From the NCBI GenBank assembly GCA_018062085.1, contig JAGOSY010000022.1, forward strand, positions 22,966 through 86,965: a stretch of 64,000 bases of DNA. The letters run 5' to 3'. The notes beneath the pieces were generated by a model that did no database searches, was not told where the DNA came from, and saw nothing but the letters and a program-made list of their open reading frames with translations. Position numbers and translations under genes: made by a program. Below, one piece after another: positions 25,963-33,443 of this stretch. The first letter of the stretch is position 1, and each line of letters begins with the position of its first letter. The DNA comes from a bacterium (GTDB taxonomy: Bacteria; Cyanobacteriota; Vampirovibrionia; Obscuribacterales; Obscuribacteraceae).

Positions 25963-28014
25963 TTACGCTTCAACCTTGCTTGAAAGCTCGACAAAGCGCG
26001 GCCAGAATTTTTGCAATTCGGCTTCGATGCGCTCTTCGCTAATGACAGCTGGTTTGAATTGATTCCACAACTCTACCCATTCGGCGCGAGCAATGGTTTC
26101 TTCAACTTCCAACTTCTTCACCAAGGCGTGCAAGAATTGCTCTCTTTCTAGCAAAGCGCGAATGGCAATGCGAGAGGCTGTAGCCAACTTGCGTAAAATC
26201 TCTTGGTCGATTTGGTTGGATGACTCGTCTGACAGACCGTATGCACCTGCACCCATGCCCATTTGACGACCCAAGTTAGGGTTGTCTTCATCAGCACCAA
26301 CTGAGATAGTTCCTAGGTCGGACATACCGAACTTCGTTACCATCATTTTGGCATAGTTGTAAGCATGTTCTAAGTCGTTGCTGTTGCCAGTGGTGGCAGT
26401 ACCAGTAAACAAACGTTCTGATATGGTTGCCCCGACTGCGCAAGCAATTTGACCTAGCAAAGCTTCTTCAGTTTTGACCATAGTGTTGGTATCTGGAGTG
26501 GCTTGCATATGGCCACCGGTACCAGCTGCACCAACAATTGTCAGGCGACGCAGAGCATTGCCCCATTGGTGTGCCCAATGTTTGCCTGAGGCCAACCAAC
26601 GTTGATAACCAGCTTCTGCTACCACGCCATGGCCACCTTCGTGGTAAGCGAGCATGGTTTTGATAGCCGGGTCTTGTCTGCGAGAGCTGCTTTCTGATGC
26701 TAAAGCTTTCATCGTACCTTCGATGATGGCTTTTTCGATGTCGACAGAATTGATTTCTTCAGCCAGCTTCTTACCTAATTTTTTGGCTGCAGTGACTCGA
26801 CGTAGCATCAAAATAACAGAACGGTTCATCAGCTCTGCAATGTCAGCACCTGAAAAGCTCCATGTTGAGTTCGCGATGTGATCGAAATCCACATCTTTGG
26901 CGAAAGTTTTGCCTTTGCGGTGAACAGCCAGAATCAGTTTTCTAGCATGTAAATCAGGCGCTTCAACAGTGATGGTTTTTGTCAAACGTCCAGGACGCAG
27001 CAAAGCTTTGTCTAGTACGTCTGCTCTGTTGGTAGCAGCAATGACATAAACACCGGGCATCCTTTCGAAGCCATCTAGCTGTACCAACAATTCGTTCAGA
27101 GTTTGTTCTCTTTCGTCATTGCCGCCACCCATACCAGTACCGCGTTGTCTGCCAACAGCATCGATTTCGTCAATGAAGATGATACAAGGTGCGTGCTCAG
27201 CAGCATCTTTGAACAAGTCACGAACTGCTTTAGCGCCCATACCAACAAACATTTCGACAAAGTCAGAGCCCGAAATGGTGATAAAGGTGACTCCAGCTTC
27301 GCCAGCAATGCAACGTGCCAAAAGGGTTTTACCGTTACCAGGTTCACCCACCATTAAGGCCCCTCTTGGTACAACACCGCCATGTTTGGCTAGGGCTGTT
27401 GGGTTTTGCAAGAATTCGATAATCTCAACGCTTTCTTCTTTGGCTTCGTCATTGCCAGCGAATTTGTCGAGCTTTTCAGTTATTGTGCCTTGGAGGTAGA
27501 TGCGGTGTTTAGGCGATTTCTTCTTGCTTTGGGCCATGGGGTTTTGAGTCATCATATAGACCCAGACGCCAACGATGATGAACATGCCGCCGTAACCAGC
27601 CAGAAATGAGACAAAGCCCCCATTGCCTTCATCAGGCTTTAAGGGCGGTTGATAGGTGCCATCGACTTCGATGTTTTTAGCTTTGGCAGCTTGTTTGATT
27701 TCGTCATAGCCTCCTGGGGGTGTGCCTGCCGTAACAGATGCTTTGCCCTTAAATTCAACAGTGACTATGTCGTTGCCAAAAGTGTCGTAGCCGAAAACTA
27801 CTGCATTTACAGTGTCGTCACTTTGAACAGCTTTCAGTGCTTCGTCATAGGTAGCAACTGCAGTGCCTATCAATGGGTTCATGTTAGGTGCAGAAGGGCC
27901 GACGATCTGAAAAAGCAGATACAGCGCAACAACTCCTGCTAATCCGATAAGCCATTTTTTAGGCGAGTTCGGATCTTTGTTTGGATCTTTATTTGGATCT
28001 TGATTCTCGTTCAT
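25963..28014 (-). CDS. ftsH: ATP-dependent zinc metalloprotease FtsH, copy 2
   Basis: 683 residues from MNENQDPNKDPNKDPN; AGAGGATACC precedes this ATG, and the longer frame upstream is rejected. The short N-terminal DPNK repeats are disordered. Membrane helices lie at about 20-38 and 135-155, with an extracytoplasmic domain between that shares only a few motifs with copy 1 (TAGxPPG, VDGTYQ). The AAA+ and protease domains carry GEPGNGKT, IIFIDEID, HEGGH and the zinc-binding Asp in TGNSNDLEHAY. First gene of the ftsH-partner cluster; its leader holds a large palindrome and a heat-shock-like promoter candidate. Confidence 0.95.
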   Translation of the reverse strand: MNENQDPNKDPNKDPNSPKKWLIGLAGVVALYLLFQIVGPSAPNMNPLIGTAVATYDEALKAVQSDDTVNAVVFGYDTFGNDIVTVEFKGKASVTAGTPPGGYDEIKQAAKAKNIEVDGTYQPPLKPDEGNGGFVSFLAGYGGMFIIVGVWVYMMTQNPMAQSKKKSPKHRIYLQGTITEKLDKFAGNDEAKEESVEIIEFLQNPTALAKHGGVVPRGALMVGEPGNGKTLLARCIAGEAGVTFITISGSDFVEMFVGMGAKAVRDLFKDAAEHAPCIIFIDEIDAVGRQRGTGMGGGNDEREQTLNELLVQLDGFERMPGVYVIAATNRADVLDKALLRPGRLTKTITVEAPDLHARKLILAVHRKGKTFAKDVDFDHIANSTWSFSGADIAELMNRSVILMLRRVTAAKKLGKKLAEEINSVDIEKAIIEGTMKALASESSSRRQDPAIKTMLAYHEGGHGVVAEAGYQRWLASGKHWAHQWGNALRRLTIVGAAGTGGHMQATPDTNTMVKTEEALLGQIACAVGATISERLFTGTATTGNSNDLEHAYNYAKMMVTKFGMSDLGTISVGADEDNPNLGRQMGMGAGAYGLSDESSNQIDQEILRKLATASRIAIRALLEREQFLHALVKKLEVEETIARAEWVELWNQFKPAVISEERIEAELQKFWPRFVELSSKVEA

Positions 28015-28084
28015 GTTGGTATCCTCTAAGGCCCTCCAGAGCTGGCAACTGCTCGGCTTGGAAGGCTGGAAAAGCGCAAAATGG

Positions 28085-28118
28085 AACGCGCCAATGTCTC
28101 TAGAGACAGTGACGCGTT
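28085..28118 (-). promoter_or_regulatory. 34-bp near-perfect palindrome in the ftsH leader
   Basis: Centre TGTCTCTAGAGACA (28095-28108) is a perfect 14-bp palindrome. The flanks AACGCG and CGCGTT extend the symmetry, so 15 of 17 positions per arm match. It ends 70 nt upstream of the FtsH copy 2 ATG. It could be a repressor operator or an mRNA hairpin. It does not match the CIRCE sequence. Confidence 0.5.
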
Positions 28119-28177
28119 GTGGGGCCATCATTCTCAACTTATCTATGTCAGAAACAACCACACCTAGGTGCAGCTGT

Positions 28178-28204
28178 TAATGGGGATAGAGGGTGAATTT
28201 CAGT
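28178..28204 (-). promoter_or_regulatory. Heat-shock-like promoter candidate for the ftsH cluster
   Basis: On the minus strand ACTGAAA is followed after 12 nt by CCCCATTA, close to the sigma-32 pattern (CTTGAAA, 11-15 nt, CCCCATNT). It lies about 165 nt upstream of the FtsH copy 2 start. Whether this organism has an RpoH factor is unknown, so the match may be chance. Confidence 0.25.
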
Positions 28205-28250
28205 GGATTTGAAATGGAGATGACTTCTTTAAGAAAAGATGAAGAGGTGA

Positions 28251-28415
28251 ATGGCTAGTTCTCACCATATAGAAGCCCTGGGGCCGGACGCAATGACATC
28301 CAAGTCGAAATTTCTAGTTTCTTCTGGCTCGGCTGGCGCGGGCGAAACGCTTCTTGTTGCTCTTCATGAGTCACTTGGTTTGAGTGTGACTAACTCTTTG
28401 ACGAGTGCTGGCTGA
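28251..28415 (+). CDS. Possible 54-residue plus-strand ORF in the gap before ftsH
   Basis: Starts MASSHHIEALGPDAMTSKSK and ends TSAG, with GAAGAGGTGA directly before the ATG. It contains SGSAGAGETLL, which looks like a P-loop but has Glu instead of Lys, so no nucleotide binding is claimed. It lies antisense to the ftsH promoter region in the 483-nt gap 28015-28497, which otherwise holds only the palindrome and promoter candidate. It may be chance. Confidence 0.2.
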   Translation: MASSHHIEALGPDAMTSKSKFLVSSGSAGAGETLLVALHESLGLSVTNSLTSAG

Positions 28416-28497
28416 CGTTGCTAGCTAAGGCAGGCCGGTTGAGGAAAAACGAGCGGGTCACTTGCAGCTAGGTGCAGGTTAGCGACTCGGCACAGGG

Positions 28498-28779
28498 TTA
28501 CTTATTACCCTTCTTTTCTCTTTCCTCTCTCGCTTCTTTTTCTTCTCTCTCTTGCCTGGCTTTGGCAGCCTCGGCCTGATTTTTCTCGTGTCGTCTGATC
28601 CAATCGTCTTCTAGTGATTGGCCACGTGTTGCCAGACTGCTGACTCCCGGAGAAGTGGGCATGTGGTGTACTGCGTCGTGCCTAGCCTTGAGCTTTTCTA
28701 GCTCGGCAGTTGAATCTGTAGCTGATTCGTTAGTTGAAGGGTCGCTTTCAGGGGGCAATTGATTTTCTTTCTTGCTCAT
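28498..28779 (-). CDS. Small charged hypothetical protein, 93 residues
   Basis: Low-complexity and hydrophilic. An acidic Ser/Thr-rich start (LPPESDPSTNESATDSTAEL) precedes a long Glu/Lys/Arg/Ala helix at the C-terminus (AEAAKARQEREEKEAREERE) that should be a single charged coil. AGAAGGTAACTA precedes the ATG. The gap to the upstream DUF502 gene is 31 nt. No family recognised. Confidence 0.5.
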   Translation of the reverse strand: MSKKENQLPPESDPSTNESATDSTAELEKLKARHDAVHHMPTSPGVSSLATRGQSLEDDWIRRHEKNQAEAAKARQEREEKEAREEREKKGNK

Positions 28780-28810
28780 TAGTTACCTTCTAGTTAGGGG
28801 GTGCCTGGGT

Positions 28811-29524
28811 TTATGCTTTTTCTGCTGGTGTGCTATGGGAACAGTGCATGGTTTGACCAGGAGCAAAATTGCAGAATGCTGGTGGGGTTAAGGTCAGTTC
28901 GCTCGGAGCAGCCATACCGAGAGAAACGCAGAGCTGAATTGCCTGTTCTATGCTCATGTCTGAGTCGCTTACTGCTTCAGCTGGAAAGGCTACCACGAGC
29001 CCGCTGATTGGGTTGGGTGGAGTGGGGATGAAGACCAGGACGTATTGAGCTCCAGTGGTTGTGTTAGTAATTTCATTGGTGACAAAGGCAATAGTTAATC
29101 CACCTCCTGCTACAAAAGGAACGAATACGACTCTTTTGAATTTGCTGGTGCTGTCTGAATTGCCCACCATATCGATGATTTTTCGCAGTGAGCCGTAGAC
29201 TTTTCCCAGGCCTTGAATCTTGAGAATTTTTTGTTCAAGCCATTTGAAGACACTGTTGCCGATGCTCCAAGAGACGATTGACCCTAACGAATAGAACAGC
29301 AATGCTACCAATATTAGACTAAAAACGGGATTGTGCGAAATACCGGCGGCGTCAGGATTGAAGGAACCCCAAATGGTATTAACCAGGCTTCCCAGCCAGC
29401 CATCAGCGATACCTAGGGCTAGCTTGAAGCCATAAATTAGTGCTGCGAAGGGGAAGAAAATCATGGCGCCACGGATCATTCTTTGTTTGAAGTGGCTCGA
29501 AAAGTTGAATTTTGGTGTTTCCAT
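28811..29524 (-). CDS. DUF502 family membrane protein
   Basis: 237 residues from METPKFNFSSH. Two long hydrophobic segments (about 15-40 and 60-90) precede a cytosolic domain that contains VLVFIPTPPNPISGLVVAFP and SIEQAIQLCVSLGM. The PTPPNPxSG stretch and the SxEQAxQxxxSxGM ending are the hallmark of DUF502, a widespread family of unknown function in plants and bacteria. GAGAGAAG lies upstream of the ATG. A strong hairpin fills the gap to sucA. Confidence 0.85.
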   Translation of the reverse strand: METPKFNFSSHFKQRMIRGAMIFFPFAALIYGFKLALGIADGWLGSLVNTIWGSFNPDAAGISHNPVFSLILVALLFYSLGSIVSWSIGNSVFKWLEQKILKIQGLGKVYGSLRKIIDMVGNSDSTSKFKRVVFVPFVAGGGLTIAFVTNEITNTTTGAQYVLVFIPTPPNPISGLVVAFPAEAVSDSDMSIEQAIQLCVSLGMAAPSELTLTPPAFCNFAPGQTMHCSHSTPAEKA

Positions 29525-29556
29525 ATTGATACTTCTCTCAATGTTGATGTAAAAGG

Positions 29557-29588
29557 ACCGTCTGCCTGGCAGAGCCAAGCAGAACGGT
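29557..29588 (-). terminator. Intergenic hairpin between sucA and the DUF502 gene
   Basis: Arms ACCGTCTGCCTGGC and GCCAAGCAGAACGGT pair over about 14 bp with one bulge and one G-U, around a 3-nt loop. This is the most stable-looking stem in the region. It has no T tract on the minus strand. Confidence 0.4.
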
Positions 29589-29630
29589 GATTTGTGCTTT
29601 AGTTGCCTTTAGCTAAGGCTATTCAGCCAA

Positions 29631-32456
29631 TCAGCCTACTAGGGCATGCTCAAGTAATTCATTCTGTTGACTGACGTGCAAGCCGTGGTAACCAACAGCT
29701 GGTGAAGCTGCTGCTGGGCGACCGGCATAACGCAGGCGCATAGGCCAGGGAGCATCTAACTCTTCTAACAAGGTGCTCAGGGGCTCAAGCAAATAGCTCC
29801 AGTAGCCTTGATTTTTCGGTTCGTCTTGGGCCCAAACCAAGGTTGTGGCATTGCGGTAGAGGGCTAGCTCTGCCTTGATTGCTTGCTCGGGTAAGGGGTA
29901 AAGCTCCTCAACGCGGATGATGGCAACGTCGGTGATATGACGCTTTGCTGCTTCTGCCACCAGGTCGAAGTAGATCTTGCCACAGCAGGCAATGACACGC
30001 TTAACCTGCCCACGAGATTCTTCTGTCTGTGTTTTGTCGCCAATAACAGTTTGGAATTTGCCAGCTGATAAGTCGTCGAGGGTTGAGGTCGATGCGGCAT
30101 TGCGCAGCAGGCTTTTGGGTGTCATTACTATCAGCGGCTTTCTGACGGTTCTGAGCATTTGCCGTCTGAGCAGATGAAACATTTGAGCGGGAGTGCTGGG
30201 GACAACAACTTGTACGTTGTCATCTGCGCAGAGCTGTAAATATCTCTCAGGGCGAGCTGAGGAGTGCTCAGGGCCCTGTCCTTCGTAGCCGTGGGGTAGA
30301 AACATAGTTAGTCCACACAGACGCCCCCATTTGACCTCTCCTGAAGTTATGAACTGGTCGATTACTACTTGGGCGCCGTTGGCGAAGTCGCCAAATTGTG
30401 CTTCCCAAATCACCAGAGTATCGGGGTCGGTAGTGGCATAACCATATTCGAAGGCGAGTACAGCCTCTTCTGATAAGGGTGAGTCGATTACTGCAAACTT
30501 CCCTTGGCTCGGGCTCAACTGAGTCAGGGGAATGAAACAACCATCGTCCCAGTGTTCGCGGTCTTGGTCATGAAAGACTGCTAGTCTTTGAAAGAAAGTA
30601 CCACGACCGCAGTCTTCGCCTGAGATGCGCACTGAGTAATGCTTTGAGTCGCGATTGGGCACGGGTGTAAGCAAGGTAGCGTAGGCAAGGTTTTCGGCCA
30701 TAGCCCAATCGATTGGTAGCTCACCAGTGCTCATCAGCTTACGATTGTTCAAGACCTTTTGCATTGAGGGTATTAGTCTGAAGTTTTCCGGCTGCTGGGA
30801 TAGTGTTAAACCCAATTTCGTCAGAGCTTCTTTATCTACAGCAGTTACAACCTCATCAGCTAGTTGGCCATGGGCAAAACGCGTCCAGTCAACCATGCCT
30901 TTGTTTTTGTCAATGACTTCTTTGACTACAGATGTGCCAGCCTGCAGCAAAGCAACATAGTCGCTTACCATCTTCTCGCTTTGTTCTGAGGTTACCAGAC
31001 CTTCAGCAATGAGCTTTTGAGCATATAGAGCCCTTGTGCCTGGGTGCTTGTCGATGGCTTGATACATCAGAGGTTGAGTTACCTTAGGCTCGTCGGCTTC
31101 ATTGTGGCCGCGGCGTCTAAAGCAAACCAAGTCTATGACCACATCTTCGCCAAAGGCCATACGATATTCTAGAGCCAGTTTGATGGCGTAGAGTACAGCT
31201 TCTGGGTCGTCGGCGTTGACATGAAAGACAGGTGCTTCGACCATCTTTGCTAGATCGGTGCAGTAAAACGTTGATCTGGCATCCCGTATGTCTGAAGTGG
31301 TAAAGCCTATCTGGTTGTTGATGACGACGTGTACTGTTCCATGTATGCCATAGTGACGAGTGCGTGACAGTTCAAATGTTTCCATGTTGACACCCTGACC
31401 CGCAAAAGCAGCGTCACCATGCACTAAGACCGCCAATGCATTATTCGCTGTGTTGCGTTCTTGCCTCGCTCTAACTGAACCGACCACCACTGGGTTGACG
31501 ATTTCTAAGTGCGAAGGGTTGAAAGCCAGGGCTACATGTATGGCACCACCAACAGTATCAATGTTAGAGCTGAAGCCTTTGTGATACTTGACGTCACCGG
31601 CTGGTAGCGTGCCTTCCGGGGCAGTTGCTCCTTCGAATTCGCCATAGAGTTCACTTGGTAGTTTGCCTAGCAGGTTGACTAGAGCATTGAGCCTACCGCG
31701 ATGCGCCATGCCCATCACCAACTCTTTAACACCTTGACTAGCTGCTTGGCTGATTAAGTAGTCGAGAGCGGCAATGAAAGTTTCTCCACCTTCTAAACTA
31801 AAGCGTTTTTGGCCGACATATCTGGTATGTAAGTAACGCTCTAGGTTTTCGGCCGCTGTGAGCTTTTCTAAGATGCGGGTTTTCTCCCCTAGGCTAAGGC
31901 TATTTCTGGCAGACAAATCTTCAAATCGTGTTTGCAACCAGAGCTTTTGTTCTTGGCTAGAGATGTGCATGTATTCTAAGCCCAGTGTGCCGCAATAGAT
32001 CTGCTCTAAAGTGCTAACAATCATTTTCAGGCTGGCTTTACCTTCGATTGGCAAGTTGCCCGGCAAGAATGTGGCAGCGGTCAATTCGCCTTCGTTGCCA
32101 GCTAAATTGTAAGAAGCTAAGTCCAGACATTTTAGTTGATTGTTTTGCTTGCGACCTAGGGGGTCGATCTTAGCTTGGCGTACACCACCGATTCTGTATG
32201 CTTCAATCAGTTGCAACACAGCCAACTGTTTCAGCATCGCTTTGATGGTGTCATCGTTTGGTCGAGCCTCTGCTTTGTTAACTATGTCACCGTCAACAAA
32301 CTCTAAGGTGGCCAGGCTGTTAAAAAATTGCTGCCACTCTATGGTGACAGATTGGGGGTTAGCGAGAAACTGCTGATACTGTTCCTCTAGGTAGGGAGCG
32401 TTATGCCCGTGCAGGCCGGAGGTTGCTCTAAACTTCTCCATAGAAACTTTGTTCAT
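29631..32456 (-). CDS. sucA: 2-oxoglutarate dehydrogenase E1 component
   Basis: 941 residues, normal for SucA. The N-terminus (PYLEEQYQQFLANPQSVTIEW) is the E2-binding start of OGDH E1. MGMAHRGRLNALVNLLGK is the substrate-pocket region. GDAAFAGQGVNMETFELS, then VINNQIGFTTS, bind thiamine diphosphate and Mg. ENLAYATLL, EDCGRGTFFQR and LFLPHGYEGQGPEHSSARPER-type stretches follow in the C-terminal half. The enzyme decarboxylates 2-oxoglutarate in the TCA cycle. The E2 partner (sucB) and the E3 are not in this window, so sucA stands alone here. Confidence 0.96.
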   Translation of the reverse strand: MNKVSMEKFRATSGLHGHNAPYLEEQYQQFLANPQSVTIEWQQFFNSLATLEFVDGDIVNKAEARPNDDTIKAMLKQLAVLQLIEAYRIGGVRQAKIDPLGRKQNNQLKCLDLASYNLAGNEGELTAATFLPGNLPIEGKASLKMIVSTLEQIYCGTLGLEYMHISSQEQKLWLQTRFEDLSARNSLSLGEKTRILEKLTAAENLERYLHTRYVGQKRFSLEGGETFIAALDYLISQAASQGVKELVMGMAHRGRLNALVNLLGKLPSELYGEFEGATAPEGTLPAGDVKYHKGFSSNIDTVGGAIHVALAFNPSHLEIVNPVVVGSVRARQERNTANNALAVLVHGDAAFAGQGVNMETFELSRTRHYGIHGTVHVVINNQIGFTTSDIRDARSTFYCTDLAKMVEAPVFHVNADDPEAVLYAIKLALEYRMAFGEDVVIDLVCFRRRGHNEADEPKVTQPLMYQAIDKHPGTRALYAQKLIAEGLVTSEQSEKMVSDYVALLQAGTSVVKEVIDKNKGMVDWTRFAHGQLADEVVTAVDKEALTKLGLTLSQQPENFRLIPSMQKVLNNRKLMSTGELPIDWAMAENLAYATLLTPVPNRDSKHYSVRISGEDCGRGTFFQRLAVFHDQDREHWDDGCFIPLTQLSPSQGKFAVIDSPLSEEAVLAFEYGYATTDPDTLVIWEAQFGDFANGAQVVIDQFITSGEVKWGRLCGLTMFLPHGYEGQGPEHSSARPERYLQLCADDNVQVVVPSTPAQMFHLLRRQMLRTVRKPLIVMTPKSLLRNAASTSTLDDLSAGKFQTVIGDKTQTEESRGQVKRVIACCGKIYFDLVAEAAKRHITDVAIIRVEELYPLPEQAIKAELALYRNATTLVWAQDEPKNQGYWSYLLEPLSTLLEELDAPWPMRLRYAGRPAAASPAVGYHGLHVSQQNELLEHALVG

Positions 32457-32504
32457 GATAAATACCTATAGATTTTGATTGTAGATGTTGATTTTAAATT
32501 GAGA

Positions 32505-33020
32505 TTAGTGCTTGAAGGCAAAGCGACTGACCCAGGCAATAGCCAAGGTGGAGACGACAAAGACCATGTGCACTACGACCAGTTTCATCAAGTATTCGAT
32601 GCTTTCACCTTTGGCGTTGATGAATGCGCCCAGCAGGTGGATGGTAGAGACGCCTAGAATCGACATGCTCATTTTTACTTTGAGGGCACCGGGATCAATG
32701 TGTCCAAGCCATTTTAGCTTTGGTAGTTCGGACGGTGTTGCTGCCGCTTGATCGTCATCGTAGTCGCTGCCGCTAATAAATAGTACATAACCGCCAATCA
32801 TCACCATCACAATTAAGTGACTAATCATGATGATGTCGAGCAGTTGCAGTACCGCTATGAGCATGTCAGTTTCTGACATGGCAAAGGAATGCCAGACTAG
32901 CTCAAATGTTTCTACTGAAAAGCGAATGGCGTAGACAAGTAAGGTGATGATTAGGCCCAGATACATTGGTATTAGCAATAATCTGCCGCTAAAAATGAAT
33001 TTCTCGAACTGTTTGTTCAT
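32505..33020 (-). CDS. UPF0114 family membrane protein (YqhA-like)
   Basis: 171 residues from MNKQFEKFIFSGRLLLIPMY; the longer frame has no ribosome binding site. Four hydrophobic helices are present. SRFAFKH ends the chain. The FIFSGRLLLxPMYLGL start, the D-L-I-M-I-S-H-L-I-V-M-V stretch and KVKMSMSILGVSTIHLL are typical of UPF0114 (TIGR00645), unknown in function. It lies 48 nt upstream of sucA. Confidence 0.85.
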   Translation of the reverse strand: MNKQFEKFIFSGRLLLIPMYLGLIITLLVYAIRFSVETFELVWHSFAMSETDMLIAVLQLLDIIMISHLIVMVMIGGYVLFISGSDYDDDQAAATPSELPKLKWLGHIDPGALKVKMSMSILGVSTIHLLGAFINAKGESIEYLMKLVVVHMVFVVSTLAIAWVSRFAFKH

Positions 33021-33047
33021 GCGATTTCCTGGTTTTGAGGTGAGGGT

Positions 33048-33101
33048 GCTGACTTGCCGGTCCTTTTGAGTTAGGTAAGCTCGTAAGCTAGGCAAGTCAG
33101 C
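33048..33101 (-). other. Intergenic hairpin upstream of the UPF0114 gene
   Basis: Perfect 11-bp stem GCTGACTTGCC / GGCAAGTCAGC enclosing 32 nt that contain a smaller stem (TAGCTTAC / GTAAGCTA-like). It sits in the leader of the UPF0114-sucA unit, 28 nt before the start codon. Confidence 0.4.
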
Positions 33102-33154
33102 GATCGTTTTGAACAGAGTTCGATTAAAAGAAAGAACTCCAAGTGCTCGTGCGG

Positions 33155-33403
33155 TTAGGAGTTTGAAGGCAGGTCGGGTTTATAGACAGCTTTGCACCAT
33201 ACGCCTAGAGCGACATAAGACGACAGCAGTACGGGCATGCCCAAGGGCCAGGGGCTTATGTGTGATTGCAGCATGATCAGCAAGATATTGACGACAAAGC
33301 AAACGGCTAGGCCATATTTTCTGTGCTCAATGGCTACTAAGCGGGAGACGCCAAAGTAACCGATGAAAATCATCAGTGCTTGTAAAAGGAGTTGGGTAGT
33401 CAT
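33155..33403 (-). CDS. Small membrane protein, 82 residues
   Basis: Starts MTTQLLLQALMIFIGYFGVS. Two or three hydrophobic helices (1-18, 26-44 and 50-65) and a polar tail ending KPDLPSNS. It follows the CPBP/S41 fusion gene by 40 nt. No family recognised; it may be a topology partner of the large protease, but only proximity supports that. Confidence 0.55.
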   Translation of the reverse strand: MTTQLLLQALMIFIGYFGVSRLVAIEHRKYGLAVCFVVNILLIMLQSHISPWPLGMPVLLSSYVALGVWCKAVYKPDLPSNS

Positions 33404-33443
33404 AATTGTTCTCTTTTGGTTGATGTTAAGGTTTGACTTAAAG

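Noticed and set aside
28015..28161. 49-residue N-terminal extension of FtsH copy 2
   Set aside because: It runs through the palindromic leader, looks unlike coding sequence, and a good ribosome binding site precedes the ATG at 28014.
28251..28415. P-loop protein
   Set aside because: The GSAGAGET stretch has Glu in place of the essential Lys and the ORF is only 54 codons.
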